Shown in pieces: positions 47,601 to 54,321 of a stretch of DNA of 64,000 bases. Source of the stretch: Nitrospirillum viridazoti CBAmc (GTDB taxonomy: Bacteria > Pseudomonadota > Alphaproteobacteria > Azospirillales > Azospirillaceae). Location: positions 186,001 through 250,000 of the forward strand of contig NZ_CP022113.1 of the NCBI RefSeq assembly GCF_000730165.1, written 5' to 3'. A program made the position numbers and the translations under genes. The notes under the pieces were generated by a model, which saw only the letters and a program-made list of their open reading frames with translations, had not been told where the DNA came from and ran no database searches. How positions within the stretch are numbered: position 1 is the stretch's first letter; each line of letters starts with the position of its first letter.

Positions 47601-50600
47601 CGTCAACAGCGGCACCATCCAGGGCAACATCGTCAACCTGTCCGCCGGCGACCTGGTCATCGCGGGCAACGGCACCTTGGCCGGCACGCTGACAGGCGGC
47701 AGCATCAGCAACATGGCCAGCAACGTGGTGTTCGCGGGCGGCACCGTGGGCAACACCCAGGTGCTGGGCGACAGCATCGTCAATGTTGGCAGCCACACGG
47801 TGGTGAACAGCGGCGCCACCGTGAGCCTGGCCACCACGGTCAGCATCACAGGCAACTACAGCCAGGCCAGTGGCACCCTGGCGCTGGGCAGCAACGCCCT
47901 GATGGTCAGTGGCGTGGCCAGCATCGGTGGCGGCGTGGTCAGCACCACCCTGGACAGCGTCGGCAACTACATCGTGGGCGCGTCCACGGGCGTGATCCTG
48001 GTGCAGGGCGGGGCGGGGTCCAGCTATACCGGCGTGGATGTCCTGTCGGGCATCAGCGGCTTGAGCCTGGCGGCGGACACCACCACCCTGGGGTCCAACA
48101 TCGACCTGGTGCTGGCGGCAGCCAACGACTACATCGGCGGTACGCTGGCCAGCCTGAACAACACGGGCACGATCAGCGGTGTGGTCACGGCGGCCTATAT
48201 CGGCACCCTGGGCAGCCTGGGTACGCTGGTGAACAGCGGCGTGCTGGATGGTGAGCTCTATGGTATCCGCAACCGGGGCACCATCGGCCTGGTGGACAAC
48301 AGCGGCACGGCCACGGGCCGGGTGGGCCTGTGGAACCAGGGCAGCATCGGCACGGTGCTAAACACCGGCACCCTGAAGGACGCGCCGGAGGTGAATGCCG
48401 CCGGCCTGAACAACCAGGGCACCATCGGCGCCGTCATCAACCAGGGCGGCACCATCAGCAGCGTCGCCTACGGCCTGTACAACAGCGGCACCATCGCCAG
48501 CATCGACAACAGCGGCGTCATCAGCGCCACCGACACCGTCTCTGGCCAGGGGCTGCACAACAGCATCGCCGGCACCATCGGCGCCATCAGCAACAGCGGC
48601 ACCATCGCCGGCGTCACCGCCCTGTACAACCAGGGCAGCATCGGCACCATCGCCAACAGCGGCACCATCGCGGGCAGCATCGTGAACACCAGCGCCAACG
48701 CCCTGGTGTTTACGGGCGGCACCGGCACGGTCACCGGCACCCTGACGGGGACCGGCGGCATCGGCACCATCACCAGCACGCTGGCGAATGTGGAACTGGC
48801 GTCGGGCAACCTGGTGCTGAACGACCAGGTGACCGTCGGCACGGGCACGCTGGTGAACAGCGGCGCCAACGTGCTGCTGACCAACGCCATCAGCGTGACG
48901 GGCAACTACAGCCAATCGGCGGGCACCTTGGCCATGGGCATCGGCAGCGGCACGGCGGGTGAGCTGCTGGTCAGCGGCAACGCCGCCTTCACCGGCGGCA
49001 CGGTGGCGGTGACGGCGCTCTCGGGCAGCAACCTGATCGCCGGCCAGAGCTACACCATCGCCGAGGTGGGCGGGTCCTTGACCACCAGCGGCCTCAGTGC
49101 CGCGGCCACGGGCTTCAGCGCCACGCTGGGCACGGGCGCCAACGGGGCCGCCACCGACCTGCTGCTGACGCTGCTCAGCGACTATGTCAGTGGCACGCTG
49201 GGGACGCTGACCAACACCGGCACGATCAACGCCGCCACGGCGGTGCTGATCACCAGCGCCGGCAGCCTGGGCACGCTGGCCAACAGCGGTGTCCTCATCG
49301 GCAACGTGGTCAACGCCAGCGCCAATGACCTGGTCATCGTGGGCGGCAGCAATGGTGCCGTGGGCAGCTTCAGCGGCGGCACCATCCGCAACAGCCTGAG
49401 CAACCTGACCTTGGCGTCGGGTGCGGTCAGCCTGGGCGATGCCATCGACGTGACAGGGCACACGGTAGCCAACACGGGCGCCAGCCTGACGCTGGCTGGC
49501 GACGTGGCGGTGACGGGCAACTACAGCCAGACGGCAGGCACGCTGGCCGTCGCGGGCCACAGCTTGAGCGTCAGCGGGGCCGCCCAGGTGACAGGCGGCG
49601 TGGTCGATGCCGGGATGACCGGGACGGCCAACTACCTGGTGGGCGACAGCGTCACCCTGATCCGGGGCGGCAATGGCTCGACCTACACCGGCGCCACGGT
49701 GGTCAGCGGCCTGACGGGCCTGGACGCCACGGGTGCTGCCAGCGGCAGCAACCTGCTGGCCGTGGCGGGCAACGACTACATCGGCGCCAGCCTGGCCGTG
49801 CTGAACGTCACGGGTACCCTGGCCAATACGGCCGGCGGCGCCACGGCGCTGTACATCGCCTCGACCGGTACCCTGGGCGCCCTGGCCAACAGCGGTGTCG
49901 TCAGCGGCAACATCACCAACGTCTCGGCGCGGGACCTGACCATCACCGGCGGCAGCGGCACCGTGGTGGGCGCGTTCACCGGCGGGACCATCCGCAACAC
50001 CGGTGCCAACGTGGTCTTCGCCTCGGGCAACGTCAGCCTGGGCGACGCGATCGACGTGGGCGGCACGCACACGGTCAGCAACATCGGGGCGGCCATCGCG
50101 CTGACCACGGACGTTGGCGTCAACGGCACCTATGCCCAGAGCGCGGGCAGCCTGAACGTGGGCGGCCATGTGCTGAGCGTCAGCGGCCCGGCGCTGGTCA
50201 GCGGCGGCACGGTCAGCGCCGGCGTCTCCGGCGTGGGCAACTACTTCGTGGGCGACAGCGTCACCATGATCCAGGGCGGGGCGGGCTCGTCCTACACCGG
50301 GGCTGTGGTCACCAGCGGCCTGACGGGCCTGGACGCCAAGGGCTCGGTCAGCGGCGGCAACCTGCTGGCCGTGGCGGGCAACGACTACATCGGCGCCAGC
50401 CTGGCCACGCTGAACGTCACGGGTACCCTGGCCAACACGGCCGGCGGCGCCACGGCGCTGTACATCGCCGGCACGGGCACCCTGGGCAACCTGGCCAACA
50501 GCGGCACCATCAGCGGCAATGTGGTCAACACCAGCACCCACGATCTGACGATCAACGGCGGCGGCAACGGCGCGGTGGGCCGCTTCAGCGGCGGCACCAT

Positions 50601-52794
50601 CACCAACACGGGCGCCAACGTGGTGTTCGCGTCCGGTGCGGTCAGCCTGGGCGACGCCATCAACGTGGCGACGCACACGGTCAGCAACGCCGGCGCCAGC
50701 CTCTCGCTGGCCAGTAACGTCGGTATCACGGGCAACTTCAGCCAGAGCAGCGGCACGCTGGCCGCCGGCGGCCATGTGCTGACCGTCAGCGGTACGGCCA
50801 CCGTGGCGGGCGGCGTGGTCAATGCCGGTGTCAGCGCGGTGGGCAACTACCTGGCGGGCGACAGCGTCACCCTGATCCAGGGTGGCACGGGCTCCAACTA
50901 CGCCGGGGCCACGGTCACCAGCGGCATCACCGGCCTCAGTGCCAATGCCGTGATCAGCGGCAGCAACCTGCTGGCGGCGGCCGCCAACGACTATATCGGC
51001 GCCAGCCTGGATACCCTTAACAACACCGGCACGGTGGCCAGCCCCACGGCGCTGTACATCGCCTCGACCGGTACCTTGGGCACCTTGGCCAACAGCGGGG
51101 CGCTGGCCGGCAACATCACCAACCTGTCGACCGGCGACCTGATCATCAACGGCGGCAGCGCCACGGCCCCGGGCACCCTGACCGGGTTCAACGGCGCCAT
51201 CGGCACGATCAGCAACACCGGCAGCAACGTGCGCTTCACCGGCGGCGTGCAGCTGCTGAACGACCACATCACCGTCGGCAGCCACACGGTGTTCAACAGC
51301 GGGGCGACCCTGCTGGTGAACAGCGCCATCAACATCACCGGCAGCTACAGCCAGTCGGCGGGCACGCTGGCCATCGGCGTGACGTCGCAGAGCAGCTACG
51401 GCAACCTGGCGGTGAGTGGTGCCGCGGCCTTCACCGGCGGCTCGGTGCTGCTGCTGGGCGTGGGCAGCGGGGCCGGGGCGTTGCAGGCCGGCACCTACAC
51501 CATCGCCTCGGGCAATGGCCTGAGCCTCAGCGGTGTGGACTTCACGGCCACGGGCTACACCGTGACCAGCGACCTGGTGACGGTGGGCAGCACCACCCAG
51601 CTGGTGGTGAAGGTGGCGGGCAAGGCCACCAACTACACGGCGGTGGGCAACGCCCAGGGCGGTGCGGCGGTGGGGACAGGTGCCGCGCTGGATCAGATCG
51701 CCGCCTTGGCCGGCAACAGCATCACCACCAACCCGCAGCTGGCGGCGTTCACGCAGCAGGTGCTGGCGCCGCTGGCGACGCTGACGCCGGCGGCCAAGCA
51801 GGTGGCGGTGGCGCAGCTGTCGCCCAGCCAGCTGACGCCGCAGCTGACGGCGACCTCGGTGACGCCGACGACGACGGCCATCAGCCAGCACCAGGAGACG
51901 GTGGCCAGCCTGATGGACGGCAGCGAGAAGGGCATGGCCGCGGGCTCCAACGGTCGCGAGGGGGTGATCTGGGGCGAGGTCGTGGGCGCCGGCGTGCTGC
52001 GCGGCACGACGACGGAGGCGGCGGGCTACCGCGCCAGCAGCAGCGGCCTGGTGCTGGGTGCCGACTGGTTCGCCAGCGACGAGGTCATGGCGGGCCTGGC
52101 GTTCAGCTGGATCAACAGCGCCTCGGTGGGCCAGGGCGTCATGGCGGGCAGCCTGACGCGGGTGGGCAGCTACCAGCTGACGGCCTACAGCGTCTGGCGG
52201 CCCGACTGGGCGGATCAGCGCCTGTCAGTCGAAGGCCAGGTGGGCTGGGGCTACAACCACTACGACCAGCGCCGCGTCATCCAGTTCCTGGGGGCCCGCG
52301 CCAATGCCAACTATGGCGGGGAGCAGTATCTGGGCAAGGTGACGGTGGGCTATGACCTGCCGCAGCAGGGGGCGTTCACCTTCACGCCGCAGTACAGCCT
52401 GCGCTTCGTGCGCCTGGTGAACCATGCCTACCAGGAACACGACGCGGGTCCGGCCAACCTGAAGGTGGATGTCCTCGGCACCAATGCCGTCACCCAGGAG
52501 CTGGGGCTGAAGGTGGACACGCAGTGGAACACGGGCGTCGGCCTGCTGTCGCCGGACCTGCGGGTGGCCTGGGTGCACGACTTCAAGGATGGGCCCATCC
52601 CGACCACGGGCGTGCTGGCCGGCGTGGCCTTCGCCAGCACCACCGGCCGGGTCAACACCGACGGCTTGGCCGTCAACCTGGGCGCCACCCTGCAGCAGAG
52701 CGAAACCTTCAGCCTGCGCCTGGAGTACAACGGCGAGTACCGCCACGACTACCAGAGCCACGGCGGCGTCCTGCGCGCCAGCTGGAGCTTCTGA
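35692..52794 (+). CDS. Giant autotransporter adhesin-like protein (about 5,700 residues)
   Basis: One uninterrupted frame encodes a type V secreted protein. The start MTKRMVTRADGNKK has GGGAG upstream and opens a signal peptide with hydrophobic core AFLLGASALAIGVSLATA and cleavage near ARPARA. The passenger (about 40-5,400) is Gly/Thr/Ser/Asn-rich, full of GTLxNSGxI-type beta-helix turns, and built of about 18 macro-repeats. The last ~275 residues form an autotransporter beta-barrel (VIWGEVVGAG...GLVLGADWFASDEVMAGLAFSW) ending in the C-terminal Phe of LRASWSF. A surface-exposed, beta-helical adhesion or biofilm role is expected. No protease or enzymatic motif is visible. It is flanked by decayed genes, suggesting insertion in an unstable region. 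Confidence 0.93.
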   Translation: MTKRMVTRADGNKKIQHAFLLGASALAIGVSLATARPARADTIVSTSGSSQIKVSITSTLVSIASGVVRSGSTVLSISAPVGTLINSGTINAGYSGINNQSLMGTLINNATILAGVLAVSNNNTSTITNFINTGTLSSSNTTNNTAAAIYNGGKIGTLTNTGLIRGAENVLFIHTIDGGPGSIGLIANSGTLAGNIWNRTSNNLTIAGGSGSVVGTLTGYTVGNLGTIINNLSNLVLSTGNILLNDRVTITGHTLSNLGAAVTLNTLVSVTGNYNQSAGTLVLQGNGKLAVSNSATVAGTVLTSLSASNNYLATGSVTTLVAGGTGSNYSSVVVSTTGLAPTLVSASGAVSGNNLILSIGNDYVGGTLASIGNTGTLAPSGSISAVYVGGSLGTLTNAAAGTVSGFYGVRVATGGTLGQVVNSGLISGVAGGAGGIYASIGASIGTITNSATGTITSANSFAAINAPGGVIGTITNAGLISNSSTGVGLWDTGTVTQFNNSGTVRNQSTNYGAVYVGASSAQAVGTLNTLSNSGLIQNASASSSGTVAAILADGTVISGSTLSGTIGTVLNSGTISARTAIRVGAYGSIGTVVNSGTVLGNIFNQSTRDLTLAGGSGTTVGTFTGLTGTVGAIISNGNVVFGAGTTRSNILLNDIVYTGGTVYNNSANISFSTQSVATISGAFAQTSTLGTLSLGTARLSITGVASIAGTVLGSFDTAVNHTPGEGITLITADGGISLAYGTLTGVVRASGTGINAASSISGNSLLAQVQNYYVATTYGTITNTGTLTSTSAVYVAATGTLGAVSNTGVIQGNIVNLSTNDLTLLGGSAGTFGTFTGLTGTLPGSIFNTASNVTLAGSILLDDTVNVGGTTHTVVADGATVRLNHGINITGNYSQTGGTLAELSAISGGELIVSGAAVVSGVNYTVVGATGAYHYLQGPAGATPIIAGGAGSSYTSITYDSGITGLTLGGYTQGTSLWGTVLNDYVGDSLASISIGSGTVLATPAGVATLIYIAGSGVLGTLSNSGTIQGNIANNGSADLNLRGGSATWGTFAGAGGTLGTITSTGGNVVVSGGQVYLADQVNVGSGLLYNTGGTLGVAPGVTVTGNYLQNNATGTLVLGPNAPLVVTGSAIITDGYVKVGSFDSLTNHVAGETATLVQAGASSTYTLVSSQSVPVVQSNVGGLGVIGTQVGNNLQAVVENDYFGTSTAAFTQAGTIVLGTNSQASAALYVAGTATIGTLTNTGVLNGEANLGNGIFMGSSGTLGASIGTLVNTGTIAGRVGVANYNGVIGTIDNSGQILDSLPNSGIYNGNTITLVNNQAAGTIAGAFGIANSNLLGTILNAGLVAGSVTSGSTTAVGIANYGTLNTLTNSGLIMATAARIADGVLNYGTLGTLTNATGGTIGASGTIVSGTSNIIAGVSNGGTIGTLTNSGLVTVTGRNTVTGFNVVAGIANLSSGTIGVLSNASTITAAGSITDFSGSRLAGLFNAGVIGTLSNSVGGVINGLDNYTGGNITQLTNAGVITSASRSALFNEGTIGNLSNSGTIQGPTALRLGSSGTIGTFTNSGTIAGSILNGASTALTIGGGAGTVVGVLTGVSGSVGGADKGRITSTGADLVFNSGNLLLNDDITATGRTVVNSGASLRLSNSVIVTGNYAQGATGTLVLGSGALLSVTGAATVTAGTVTSSGFNATGNYLAGGSNVTLVQGGAGSSYNTTVVAGGGITGLGLTGSVSGNDLLAVVGNDYVGASLGSIVNSGALSYSGASTGAVYVAGTGSLGTLVNSGTIAGSIAVEVASGGTLGQVINTGTISGNLVNLSTNGLVLSGGTVAGTYTGGTITSTLANVTLASGAMVLGDAVNVGAGTLVNGGASVLLNTVVSVTGNYGQTGGTLNVGANALLVSGAAVITGGTVVSGATFSSTANYLAGSNASTLIQGGAGSSYSGYSVSAGSLTGLAFGGTTSGTNLVLAVNNDYVGTLLPTLDNTGSIGGMQTALFVRSTGSIGTVSNSGTLAGVGAVTGYGASIAGTIGTLTNSGLVSGDGANGGYGLLNRGTIATLINTVGGTFAALAGTVGYGLLNQSILNTVVNYGLMTGHDGGLQNTGTIQLLDNAAGGTIRSNSASAQQGLRNDGTIVTLLNDGLIGNNYGLFQAAGTIQTLVNNGTIAANASGVYMSAAIGTISNSGTITATHKAIVANAALTALLNSGTLSGTQALAIGVNGRVGTISNSGVIQGNIVNTGTVALSIGGGTGTVVGTLTGSTLTNRGTITSTGTNVVLSGNLWLNDNINVGTNTVTNAGGAITLGTVATITGNYTQASGTLVITPGTSQLSITGRASMTGGTVLASLAGTGNYLAGNSATLGSALSISSFAGVTVVAAGAAGLSATAGLGTVGTLVNLLLAYNNDYVGGTLATLTNTGSLSAGTAVVIAGTGSLGTLSNTGTIAGAVNNLSSHDLTIAGGAGGTVGTFTGQSGKGLITNTLSNVVLASGSLVLNDDVNVGAGTLVNSGASVALNTLLNVTGNYGQSAGRLDLGYGNRLSVTGAAVLTGGTVATTLQSNVNYLAGQAGGTLVAGGAGSSYIGVSVQSGLFPLVLNGTTAGNNLLAVSVNDYIGTILPTLANTGTINTAPTALFVAYGTGSLGTLVNSGTLAGNGGSTAAGVRVVGTLGSLTNSGLISAQGSVSGYALYNQGTIGTVINQAGGTIQAGGTLGGGVLNSGGTILSLVNAGLIMGPQPGLYNLSNGTIVSLNNSGTIRTTNTNAASGIANAGLINTLTNSGLIASYSAIYLNNGTIGSLVNSGTISGQGNALLLTGVGRIGTLVNSGLIRGNIQNYSGNDLNIAGGTGGLVGTFTGAGGTVGTITNTSANVVFSSGALSLNDQINVGANTVRNTGASLALAGNISITGNYSQNAGTLMVNPGTAQLTVSGTASITGGAVQVSLSGTSNYLAGNAYTLVQGGAGSSYTGVTIATAGLTGLGATSSIATVGGNLDLLMAVTTDYVGTVLGSINNTGTLSGATALYIASTGSLGALANSGVIQGDIVNASANALTITGGAGGTVGTFTGQSGKGLITNTLSNVVLASGGLLLNDDVNVGAGTLVNSGASVVLNTLLNVTGNYGQSAGALMMAYGNRLSVTGAAVLTGGTIAVTGVPGTLNMLAGVGGTVVLVTGGVGSGYTGLSYSSDVTGMEVTGSVGGNSLYLAGLNDYIGTVLGSLNNTGTISANNAVYVSATGTLGSLTNTGTLLGANAALNNLGSIGTITIGTLTGTGTTTSYGTVGLLQGAVGITNAGSIGTLVSYATIVGTTGAAVDNQGSMYSLGNAGTITGVTAGITNAGSIGGLVNANQVTGSIGINNTGTIGFIQNFVFATDSLTTFIGSINGSATGLSNAGVVGTLVNAGAITGSIGLNNSGTVLGLANALFPTGSLTAVVGSITGSATGVRNTGVIGTLLNMGVISGGNYALYNGAGATLGTIANAGIINGNIVNLSATDLVIAGGGGTLTGGSISNTASNVVFAGGTQVVNDALNVGSHTVVNSGASLALGGDLSITGNYSQATGTLALSTNHLFVSGVANVSGGVITASVDAAQNYVVGGSNGAILIQGGAGSSYTGVSLTSGVSGLTIAAGVDTIGSNVDLVVAAANDYIGGTLGSLGNSGTITGVVTAAYIATLGSLGTLANSGLLAGAAFGVNNQGILGLVDNSGTISGVITAVYIAGTGSLGTLANSGVIQGGIVNASTNALTVTGGAGTVVGSLTGTLAGTLSTQGTITSTLANVVLGGGNLFLNDQVTVGSGTLVNSGASLRLGNGIAVLGNFSQSSGTLVEAYGNGALSVSGAAVMTGGTLAITGAPGTLNVLAGQGGFPAAVVGGTGSSYTGLSYDSGVAGLELTGSVGGNNLYVVGVNDYVGAALGTLSNTGTLSANNAVYVAATGSVGILSNSGILTGTNAAIDNQGSIGTLVNTGLAAGGVTALYNAANATLGTIVNSGTIQGNIVNLSAGDLVIAGNGTLAGTLTGGSISNMASNVVFAGGTVGNTQVLGDSIVNVGSHTVVNSGATVSLATTVSITGNYSQASGTLALGSNALMVSGVASIGGGVVSTTLDSVGNYIVGASTGVILVQGGAGSSYTGVDVLSGISGLSLAADTTTLGSNIDLVLAAANDYIGGTLASLNNTGTISGVVTAAYIGTLGSLGTLVNSGVLDGELYGIRNRGTIGLVDNSGTATGRVGLWNQGSIGTVLNTGTLKDAPEVNAAGLNNQGTIGAVINQGGTISSVAYGLYNSGTIASIDNSGVISATDTVSGQGLHNSIAGTIGAISNSGTIAGVTALYNQGSIGTIANSGTIAGSIVNTSANALVFTGGTGTVTGTLTGTGGIGTITSTLANVELASGNLVLNDQVTVGTGTLVNSGANVLLTNAISVTGNYSQSAGTLAMGIGSGTAGELLVSGNAAFTGGTVAVTALSGSNLIAGQSYTIAEVGGSLTTSGLSAAATGFSATLGTGANGAATDLLLTLLSDYVSGTLGTLTNTGTINAATAVLITSAGSLGTLANSGVLIGNVVNASANDLVIVGGSNGAVGSFSGGTIRNSLSNLTLASGAVSLGDAIDVTGHTVANTGASLTLAGDVAVTGNYSQTAGTLAVAGHSLSVSGAAQVTGGVVDAGMTGTANYLVGDSVTLIRGGNGSTYTGATVVSGLTGLDATGAASGSNLLAVAGNDYIGASLAVLNVTGTLANTAGGATALYIASTGTLGALANSGVVSGNITNVSARDLTITGGSGTVVGAFTGGTIRNTGANVVFASGNVSLGDAIDVGGTHTVSNIGAAIALTTDVGVNGTYAQSAGSLNVGGHVLSVSGPALVSGGTVSAGVSGVGNYFVGDSVTMIQGGAGSSYTGAVVTSGLTGLDAKGSVSGGNLLAVAGNDYIGASLATLNVTGTLANTAGGATALYIAGTGTLGNLANSGTISGNVVNTSTHDLTINGGGNGAVGRFSGGTITNTGANVVFASGAVSLGDAINVATHTVSNAGASLSLASNVGITGNFSQSSGTLAAGGHVLTVSGTATVAGGVVNAGVSAVGNYLAGDSVTLIQGGTGSNYAGATVTSGITGLSANAVISGSNLLAAAANDYIGASLDTLNNTGTVASPTALYIASTGTLGTLANSGALAGNITNLSTGDLIINGGSATAPGTLTGFNGAIGTISNTGSNVRFTGGVQLLNDHITVGSHTVFNSGATLLVNSAINITGSYSQSAGTLAIGVTSQSSYGNLAVSGAAAFTGGSVLLLGVGSGAGALQAGTYTIASGNGLSLSGVDFTATGYTVTSDLVTVGSTTQLVVKVAGKATNYTAVGNAQGGAAVGTGAALDQIAALAGNSITTNPQLAAFTQQVLAPLATLTPAAKQVAVAQLSPSQLTPQLTATSVTPTTTAISQHQETVASLMDGSEKGMAAGSNGREGVIWGEVVGAGVLRGTTTEAAGYRASSSGLVLGADWFASDEVMAGLAFSWINSASVGQGVMAGSLTRVGSYQLTAYSVWRPDWADQRLSVEGQVGWGYNHYDQRRVIQFLGARANANYGGEQYLGKVTVGYDLPQQGAFTFTPQYSLRFVRLVNHAYQEHDAGPANLKVDVLGTNAVTQELGLKVDTQWNTGVGLLSPDLRVAWVHDFKDGPIPTTGVLAGVAFASTTGRVNTDGLAVNLGATLQQSETFSLRLEYNGEYRHDYQSHGGVLRASWSF
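36772..51600 (+). repeat. Degenerate macro-repeat array inside the autotransporter passenger
   Basis: A landmark NDY[VI]G-type motif recurs 17 times, at about 36772, 38002, 38638, 39292, 40918, 41599, 42889, 43501, 44664, 45283, 46585, 47362, 48124, 49177, 49771, 50380 and 50985. Each unit runs NDYxG, NTGT, ALYIA, TGTLGxLxNSG, GGxGTxVGxFTG, NVVxxSG, LND, TGNYSQ, VSGxA and GGAGSSYTG. The commonest interval is about 595-680 bases; longer ones contain extra GTLxNSG turns. The four most C-terminal units are the most regular. Confidence 0.85.
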
Positions 52795-53131
52795 TCAGGC
52801 GGTACAGCACGGTGATCACGGCCGAGGGGCAGGTCGGACTTGCTCCTTGGCCGGCCGGATTTGCAGTCGGTGTCCCGCACCGATGGAGTCGTCCGTGAAT
52901 GAACTGGTGGTGTGGATGCCGCTTTCCCCGGCATCGGCGGGATGCCAGGCGATGATGTCCCGCTGGACATCGTTATGGATGGCGCCATGACCACCACGTA
53001 CTGTAAGCGATGCGCGTCCCTCACCGAGTTAGCGGTTGACGGTTCAGTTTGCACCGCAGCAGCGTTTGTATTCCTTGCCTGAGCCGGAGGGTCACGGGTC
53101 GTTGCGTCCGACCTTGACCTGACGGATGAAG
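52795..53131. other. Non-coding interval after the autotransporter
   Basis: About 340 bases between the autotransporter stop and the HldE fragment. Small frames on both strands have no recognisable domain, and I see no convincing T-tailed terminator. The sequence looks like decayed DNA. Confidence 0.4.
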
Positions 53132-53407
53132 GGGCCGGAGCGGCCCATCCAGAATGAACGGTCGCGGGCCATCGTGCTGGCGGCTTCCGGCTCGGTCGAT
53201 GCAGTCGCCCTGTTCGAGGACGACAGGCCCCTGGCGCTGATCACCGAGGTGATGCCGGACGTGCTGATCAAGGGTGCCGCTTACACCATCGACCAGGTGG
53301 TGGGCGCCGACGTGGTCCAGGCCAACGGCGGCCGCGTGGCCCTGGAGGAGCAGATGCTCAACCAAAGCACCACCGGTATCGCCAAGCGCATCCGCGTGGC
53401 GGGCTGA
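53132..53407 (+). pseudogene. Truncated HldE/RfaE2-like adenylyltransferase (C-terminal fragment)
   Basis: The frame matches the C-terminal half of D-glycero-beta-D-manno-heptose 1-phosphate adenylyltransferase. Matching segments are GPERPIQNERSRAIVLAAS, VDAVALFEDDRPLALI, PDVLIKGAAYTIDQVVGADVV and GGRVALEEQMLNQSTTGIAKRI. The N-terminal kinase domain and the nucleotidyltransferase HxGH motif are absent, and the DNA just upstream does not supply them in any frame. It is therefore a gene relic, presumably left by the rearrangement that brought in the flanking DNA. A residual heptose or LPS gene near a surface adhesin is notable but probably fortuitous. Confidence 0.75.
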
Positions 53408-53789
53408 CCCGGCCGCCCCTCTGACGTGCCTTGGGCCGGCTTGCCCCGGGGGACTTGGTCCCATATCAAGGTCGTGTCGGTGCTAATCGGCATGCAGTTT
53501 GGATGCAGATCGGCACGGTATCTGTTTGATTCTATTGAAATCAGGTGGGTTAATTGATTACGCCGATTAACAAGATCTCGGCGGCCAGGTGCTGTTGATC
53601 AACAGGCGCACCGCGCCGTCGCCGAAGGTCGCTAGCCACACCCCGCCGTAGCGGTGGAACGTGGCATGTTTTACCTTCTGCGGGTGGAATTTCATGGGCG
53701 TGCCGATGATGCGCAGGTGGCGGTACAGCACCAGAACCAAGGGGAAGGATGGCACCCTCCGCTCCGCCTGTGAGGCCCGCCTGCACCAG
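53408..53789. other. Low-information interval with doubtful small frames
   Basis: About 380 bases. A minus-strand frame at 53567-53800 encodes 77 residues (ending RYGGVWLATFGDGAVRLLIN-like) with no recognisable family. Near 53440-53510 the bases GGTCCCA...GGTGCTAATCGGC resemble GGTCCCA...GGTGCTGATCGGC near 35027-35082, on the other side of the autotransporter. They may be remnants of related insertion-sequence ends. Confidence 0.3.
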
Positions 53790-54083
53790 TCAGCCTCCAT
53801 GGCTTAGGGACTGGATTTTGCGCTTATAGGTATGTGCGCCGATGATGACCTCCATATCCCAGCCCTCCATCGTCCCGGCGACGGCGCTGGCGAAATCCTC
53901 CGTCTTGTAGGCGATGGTGACGTCGGTTTCCAGTGCAAGCACCCCGCCAGCGATGGCGCCATCTATCGTGGTCAGGATTCGGGGCGCCGACCGCCCCGGC
54001 CAACTACACGGCGGCTGAGCCCACGCCACGCGATGGATCAGGACCGTCTCGCCCGGCTGCAGGTTGGCCAGGTCGTGCCTCAA
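53790..54083 (-). CDS. Hypothetical 97-residue protein
   Basis: A 97-residue frame with plausible protein-like composition in its second half (ALETDVTIAYKTEDFASAVAGTMEGWDMEVIIGAH). It has no domain, signal peptide or membrane helix that I recognise. It overlaps the end of another small minus-strand frame downstream. The surroundings are decayed DNA, so it may be a fragment rather than a working gene. Confidence 0.3.
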   Translation of the reverse strand: MRHDLANLQPGETVLIHRVAWAQPPCSWPGRSAPRILTTIDGAIAGGVLALETDVTIAYKTEDFASAVAGTMEGWDMEVIIGAHTYKRKIQSLSHGG

Positions 54084-54159
54084 TCCGATGAGCCGTCGGC
54101 GCTACGCTGGGATGGCTCGCATTGCACTTCGAAGGTCGGGGATACGGCCGCCATCTCAT

Positions 54160-54186
54160 AGCTCCTTTAGCTCCTTTAGCTCCTTT
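54160..54186 (+). repeat. Three tandem copies of AGCTCCTTT
   Basis: A perfect 9-bp unit is repeated three times head to tail, followed by AGC. On the minus strand it reads AAAGGAGCT, which contains Shine-Dalgarno-like purines, but no gene starts nearby. It may be a small iteron-like array or simple slippage. Confidence 0.7.
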
Positions 54187-54321
54187 AGCGAGCCATGTTT
54201 TCCGCAGGCTCGTAGTGGTACGCCGCGGCCAAGCGCGTGCCCTTTCACAAATCGGCCAGCCTTTGGCGCACCGTTGTTGAGGTGGAGGTACAGGGTTTAG
54301 CGGTCACCCCACCTACCGGGA

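Noticed and set aside
48330-48962. A plus-strand frame rich in His, Gln and Arg within the autotransporter.
   Set aside because: It is the shifted reading of the Gly/Ser/Asn repeat codons, with low-complexity residues only.
36772-51600. Regular repeats that might suggest a CRISPR array or satellite.
   Set aside because: The repeats are degenerate, hundreds of bases long, stay in one reading frame and encode beta-helix turns; there are no short identical direct repeats with unique spacers.
36000-52000. Very long open frames on the minus strand and in other frames across the autotransporter (up to more than 1,300 codons).
   Set aside because: They mirror the repetitive GC-rich codons of the plus-strand gene, are Ala/Gly/Val/Asp-rich with no domain or start signals, and are a by-product of stop-poor repeat DNA.
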